From NCBI RefSeq assembly GCF_030651755.1, contig NZ_JAUSBZ010000134.1, forward strand, positions 1 through 45,247: a DNA stretch of 45,247 nucleotides. The letters run 5' to 3'. A program made the translations under genes and the position numbers. The notes below the pieces were generated by a model. The model ran no database searches. It saw only the letters and a program-made list of their open reading frames with translations, and was not told the origin of the DNA. Source of the stretch: Phenylobacterium sp. Lineage in GTDB: Bacteria > Pseudomonadota > Alphaproteobacteria > Caulobacterales > Caulobacteraceae. Shown piece after piece: positions 41,959 through 45,247 of the stretch; within the stretch, counting starts at the first letter, position 1; each line of letters begins with the position of its first letter.

Positions 41959-42156
41959 ATGAGCGCCCGCCTGCGAAAACTGCTTGGATTGTTCGGGATG
42001 GTCGCGTTTGTCGCGGCCTACGCCGTCGCGGCGGTGGCGATCGGCGAGCGTCTGCCCGATGTCCTGTGGGTTCAGGCGGTGTTTTTCGCGGTGGCGGGAC
42101 TGGCCTGGGGCATCCCCATCCTGCCCCTCATCAGCTGGATGAACCGCGGCGGCTGA
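41959..42156 (+). CDS. DUF2842 small membrane protein
   Basis: A 65-residue protein with two hydrophobic segments (LLGLFGMVAFVAAYAVAAVAI and VQAVFFAVAGLAWGIPILPLI) ending in SWMNRGG. The LPDVLWVQ...FFAVAGLAWGIPILPLISWM pattern is that of DUF2842, a small alphaproteobacterial membrane family of unknown role. It follows the GlsB-type gene after 67 bases on the same strand and faces tRNA-Pro. Confidence 0.8.
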   Translation: MSARLRKLLGLFGMVAFVAAYAVAAVAIGERLPDVLWVQAVFFAVAGLAWGIPILPLISWMNRGG

Positions 42157-42203
42157 GGCCAAGCCCTGTCATGTGACATGTTCGACCTCGTCCAATCGGA
42201 CGA

Positions 42204-42280
<77 letters not shown>

Positions 42281-42309
42281 TCGCCAGCGGCGAGGTCGCG
42301 TCTTATAGG

Positions 42310-42326
42310 CGGGCGCCCCGCGCCCG
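42310..42326 (-). terminator. GC-rich hairpin after merR
   Basis: CGGGCGC and GCGCCCG form a perfect 7-bp stem around three bases, 13 bases after the merR stop codon. There is no T-tract, so it may act with Rho or only protect the 3' end of the plsX-fabH-ihfA-merR transcript. Confidence 0.45.
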
Positions 42327-42339
42327 GCAACCCGCAAAG

Positions 42340-42747
42340 TCAGGCTGGATCGCCGCTCTCTGCAAGACAGCTGTCCAGACGAGACTTGGCCGCTTCGAGC
42401 GTCTCCAGAACCGCCTGAAGCCGCAGGTGAGACTCGCGATCAAGTGGGGGGTCCGCCGCGGCGGAGGCTTCCAGATCGGAGCCCGCCTCGGTCAGCAGAC
42501 GGCGAAGCCCCTGGTCCTTGTGGAGTTTCTGGACGCCCTTGATTGTGTAGCCTTCATCATGCAGCAGACGGCGTACGCCCTGCAGCACGGCGATATCCTG
42601 GGGGCGGTAGAACCGCCGGCCGCCAGCCCGCTTCATCGGGCGAATAAAAGAGAATTTGGTCTCCCAGAACCTCAGCACGTGCTGAGGCACGTCAAGCTCC
42701 TCGGCGGCTTCCGAAATCGTCCGGAAGGCTTCGGGGCTCTTGGCCAC
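42340..42747 (-). CDS. MerR-family regulator (ihfA-linked)
   Basis: A 135-residue MerR-type protein: [68 protein letters not shown] is the winged helix region, then a coiled C-terminal helix ([20 protein letters not shown]) for dimerisation. No effector domain or metal-binding cysteines are seen. It is conserved right after ihfA in alphaproteobacteria. The start is GTG at 42747, three bases after the ihfA stop, with GAGGAAG in the end of ihfA. Confidence 0.9.
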   Translation of the reverse strand: MAKSPEAFRTISEAAEELDVPQHVLRFWETKFSFIRPMKRAGGRRFYRPQDIAVLQGVRRLLHDEGYTIKGVQKLHKDQGLRRLLTEAGSDLEASAAADPPLDRESHLRLQAVLETLEAAKSRLDSCLAESGDPA

Positions 42748-42750
42748 GGC

Positions 42751-43059
42751 CTAGTCTTCCTCGGCGAGCGCCTTGTCGACCCTCGCCTTCATCACCTGGG
42801 AGGCGCGGAAGCCGATCACCCGACGAGGTTCGATCGCCGCCGGTTCGCCGGTCTTGGGGTTGCGGCCCATCCGCGCGCGCTTGGCGCGAACCTGAAAGAC
42901 GCCGAAACCAGACAGTTTGACCTGCTCACCCGCTTCCAGGGCCTGGATCATCAATTCCAGGGTGCGCTCCACCAGGGTGGCGCAATCTTGCCGGGACAGG
43001 CCCACCTCATCATGGACCGCCTCGCAAAGATCAGCCCGCGTCAATGTCGAGCCCTTCAT
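42751..43059 (-). CDS. ihfA: Integration host factor subunit alpha
   Basis: A 102-residue HU/IHF protein: LTRADLCEAVHDEVGLSRQDCATLVERTLELMIQALEAGEQVKLSGFGVFQVR, then the beta-arm tip GRNPKTGEPAAIEPRRVIGFRAS whose proline intercalates DNA. It bends DNA as a heterodimer with IhfB, and in Caulobacter helps sigma-54 and replication control. The ATG at 43059 is used; a GTG two codons upstream is possible. Confidence 0.95.
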   Translation of the reverse strand: MKGSTLTRADLCEAVHDEVGLSRQDCATLVERTLELMIQALEAGEQVKLSGFGVFQVRAKRARMGRNPKTGEPAAIEPRRVIGFRASQVMKARVDKALAEED

Positions 43060-43149
43060 ACGCACCCCGCCCCGGACAACTATGAAGCCCCCTCATGCCG
43101 TGATTGTCGGGCAAGGTCAAAGGGTTCCAGTCCAGTTTTGAGAGTCCGC

Positions 43150-44130
43150 TCAGATGCGGAGCACACAGGCGCCCCAGGTGAGGCCGCCGCCCATGGCTTC
43201 CAACAGAATCAGATCCCCCGCCTTGATCCGCCCGTCCGCCACGCCCACCGACATGGCCAGGGGAATCGACGCGGCTGAGGTGTTGGCATGCTCGGCCACA
43301 GTGGTGATGACCTTTGATTCGTCGATGCCCAGGCGCCGGGCCACGCCCTCCAGGATCCGCATATTGGCCTGATGCGGGACAAACCAGTCGACCTCGGCCA
43401 CCTCCACCCCAGCATCGGCGGCCGCGGCGGTCACAGCCTCGGAGATGTTCACCACCGCATGACGGAAGACCTGATTGCCCTGCATCCGGAGCTTGCCGAC
43501 CTCGCCATTGGTCGAGGGGCCGCCGTCTACATAGAGCAGGTCCTGTTTGGTCCCGTCGGCCCGAAGGGCGAAGCCCAGAAGGCCGCGATCATCGGTGGTT
43601 CCCTGCCCGTCCACAGGCTCAAGGACCACCGCCCCGGCGCCATCGCCAAACAGAACGCAGGTGCCCCGGTCCGTCCAGTCCATCAGGCGGGTCATCATCT
43701 CCGCCCCGATCACCAGAGCGCACTGGCTGCGACCGCGCGCGACAAATCCGTCGGCGACCGACAGGGCGTAGACAAAGCCGGAGCAGACCGCCTGAATGTC
43801 GAAGGCGATGCCCACCGGGCAGCCCAGCTTGCGCTGAACGATGGCTGCTGTGGCCGGAAAGGTCAGGTCTGGGGTCGTCGTGGCGACGATGATGAGGTCG
43901 ACCTCATCAACCGTTCGCCCAGCGGCGGCGAGGGCGCGACGGGCGGCTTCCACCGCAAGGTCGGACACCGCCTGATCTGGGCCCGCCCGACGGCGCATCT
44001 GGATGCCGGTCCGCTCGCGGATCCACTCGTCGCTGGTGTCCACGAATTTTGCGAGGTCATCATTGGTGACGATCTCGTCTGGAAGATAGCCTCCGACGCC
44101 GGTGACGGCGCTGCGACGAACGGAACTCAA
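43150..44130 (-). CDS. fabH: Beta-ketoacyl-ACP synthase III
   Basis: A 326-residue FabH with the full triad: Cys116 in DIQAVCSGFVYAL, His253 in FVPHQANMRIL, and Asn283 in EHANTSAASIPLA. It starts fatty acid synthesis by joining acetyl-CoA and malonyl-ACP. The start is TTG at 44130: GGAGG lies eight bases upstream, and the product begins in the family manner (VTGVGGYLPDEIVTNDDL). It starts one base after the plsX stop. Confidence 0.96.
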   Translation of the reverse strand: MSSVRRSAVTGVGGYLPDEIVTNDDLAKFVDTSDEWIRERTGIQMRRRAGPDQAVSDLAVEAARRALAAAGRTVDEVDLIIVATTTPDLTFPATAAIVQRKLGCPVGIAFDIQAVCSGFVYALSVADGFVARGRSQCALVIGAEMMTRLMDWTDRGTCVLFGDGAGAVVLEPVDGQGTTDDRGLLGFALRADGTKQDLLYVDGGPSTNGEVGKLRMQGNQVFRHAVVNISEAVTAAAADAGVEVAEVDWFVPHQANMRILEGVARRLGIDESKVITTVAEHANTSAASIPLAMSVGVADGRIKAGDLILLEAMGGGLTWGACVLRI

Positions 44131-44131
44131 C

Positions 44132-45187
44132 TCACTCGCCTCCCTGATCCGCCGTAACGGCCGCCGGACGGGCGCCGAACCCCAGCCGTATCATGCTTCG
44201 TGTGATCTCCGCGGCGAAGCCGCTACGCGCCAGGTCGGCCGCCACCTGGATGGCGTCGGCGAAATCCCGGGCCTCGGCGCCGCCATGGCTTTTCACCACC
44301 ACGCCATTGAGGCCAAGCAAAGGCGCCGCCGCCGGCGGGCTCAGCCTCTCGCGGAAGGCGAGAAGGGCTTTCCGGGCCATCAGGGCCCCAAGCTTGGCGC
44401 CCAGGGACGAGGTCAGGGCGGCTCTCAGCTCACCCGATATGAACTTGGCCACGCCCTCGGCGGTCTTTAGGGCGACATTGCCGGTAAAGCCGTCGGTGAC
44501 GACCACGTCGACCACGCCGCGGGTCAGATCGTCACCCTCCACGAACCCGTAATAGTTGAGGCCGACGCCGCCTTCCCGCAGGATCCGGTGGGCCTCACGG
44601 ACCTCCTCGTGCCCCTTGATGTCCTCTGAGCCCACGTTCAGCAGGCCGATCGTCGGCCGTTCCACCCCATGGGCCGCCCGGTGGAACGCCTCACCGAGGA
44701 TGGCGAACTCCACCAGCCGCGCGGCATCGCAATCCACATTCGCCCCGACGTCGAGCACAGTGGTGAAGCCCCGGGCGGTGGGCCAACTGGCGGTGAGGCA
44801 CGGTCGGTCCAGATCGGCGCTCATGCGTAGGATCAGCTTGGAGATGGCCATCAAGGCGCCGGTGTTGCCGGCTGAGACGGCGCCCCCCGCCTCCCCCAGC
44901 TTCACGGTCTCCACCGCATTCCACATGCTTGAGCCCTTGCCGCGACGAAGAGCGGTGGCCGGCTTCTCGTCGCTGGCCACCACCTTGTCGGTGTGGCGCA
45001 CCTCCACCCGGTCCGCCAACTCAGGCAGACGCGCAAGCTCGGCCTCAATGGCTCCAGCATCCCCATGGGCCAGGAACCTCGCGCCGGTCCCCAGGCGTCG
45101 GGCGGCAAGGCCCAAGGCTGGGATGGTGACGGCCGGGCCGTGATCGCCGCCCATGGCGTCGATCGAAATAGTGACCGATTGGCTCAC
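44132..45187 (-). CDS. plsX: Phosphate acyltransferase PlsX
   Basis: A 351-residue PlsX: TISIDAMGGDHGPAVTIPALGLAARRL at the N-terminus, SSMWNAVETVKLGEAGGAVSAGNTGALMAISKLIL, and GLLNVGSEDIKGHEEVREAHRIL, YYGFVEGDDLTRGVVDVVVTDGFTGNVALKTAEGVAKF. It makes acyl-phosphate from acyl-ACP for phospholipid synthesis at the inner membrane. The start is GTG at 45187 without a clear ribosome site. It heads the plsX-fabH-ihfA-merR operon; the gene upstream of it lies outside the window. Confidence 0.95.
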   Translation of the reverse strand: MSQSVTISIDAMGGDHGPAVTIPALGLAARRLGTGARFLAHGDAGAIEAELARLPELADRVEVRHTDKVVASDEKPATALRRGKGSSMWNAVETVKLGEAGGAVSAGNTGALMAISKLILRMSADLDRPCLTASWPTARGFTTVLDVGANVDCDAARLVEFAILGEAFHRAAHGVERPTIGLLNVGSEDIKGHEEVREAHRILREGGVGLNYYGFVEGDDLTRGVVDVVVTDGFTGNVALKTAEGVAKFISGELRAALTSSLGAKLGALMARKALLAFRERLSPPAAAPLLGLNGVVVKSHGGAEARDFADAIQVAADLARSGFAAEITRSMIRLGFGARPAAVTADQGGE

Positions 45188-45247
45188 GATGTGGTCTCTG
45201 CCCCATACCGCTGACCGGAGCCGGCCGCAGAAACGGCCTCCGGCGAG

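Noticed and set aside
45188..45247. An imperfect GC hairpin upstream of plsX
   Set aside because: The arms are interrupted and the region is cut by the window edge, so nothing can be decided.

Overview
The window looks like a stretch of core chromosome from a GC-rich alphaproteobacterium of the order Caulobacterales (Caulobacter/Phenylobacterium type). The best pointers are a PopA-like two-receiver protein with a dead GGDEF domain next to mfd, a two-domain cold shock protein of the CspC/CspD type, a mitochondrial-type NDUFS4 subunit, CtaA/Cox15 heme A synthase, the plsX-fabH-ihfA-merR block and the hom-glpX-recJ block. Frequent GTG and TTG starts and many 1-11 bp gene overlaps fit the same group. 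Genus and species cannot be fixed from the sequence alone.

Layout. 1-7.4 kb: 3' part of popA, then sdhE-mfd (minus) and a lipoprotein gene, divergent from recG (plus). 7.4-12 kb: a minus-strand block kdsA-hldE-hldD for LPS inner-core sugars, followed by a DUF3089 membrane protein whose nucleophile elbow is altered. 12.2-19.1 kb: plus-strand cfa, cysK-sseA-GNAT and metC-glycerate kinase, interrupted by an orphan amino-acid-binding lipoprotein on the minus strand; the theme is sulfur amino acid metabolism. 19.4-21.5 kb: a small TetR/NAD-epimerase cassette with a shared palindromic operator, different codon habits, and a position directly at the 3' end of tRNA-Arg(TCT). 21.5-24.3 kb: three tRNA genes (Arg, Pro, Glu) with NDUFS4, a thioesterase, a DUF192 protein, a double cold shock protein and a tiny lipoprotein. 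24.3-29.7 kb: aminotransferase-hom-glpX-recJ operon. 29.75-34.6 kb: a lipoprotein gene divergent from phaC, which has a long histone-H1-like N-terminal tail, then a Tat-exported MsrB and a hybrid histidine kinase. 34.7-38.1 kb: argC, the rplM-rpsI operon with a clear promoter and terminator, and a folE-BLUF photoreceptor pair. 38.2-42.3 kb: a kappa-GST-like isomerase behind a strong palindrome, a Tat-exported PhoX-like protein, ctaA, a GlsB/YeaQ-type stress protein with an EcfG-like promoter, a DUF2842 protein and tRNA-Pro(GGG). 42.3-45.2 kb: plsX-fabH-ihfA-merR.

No gene-free stretch exceeds about 300 bases; the longest is 19385-19627 (243 bp). I see no CRISPR array, insertion sequence, prophage, rRNA gene or origin. 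I did not find a clear new multi-gene system. The most promising oddities are the tailed PHA synthase, the TetR/epimerase cassette at tRNA-Arg, the folE-BLUF pair, and the Ser-to-Glu change in the DUF3089 protein.
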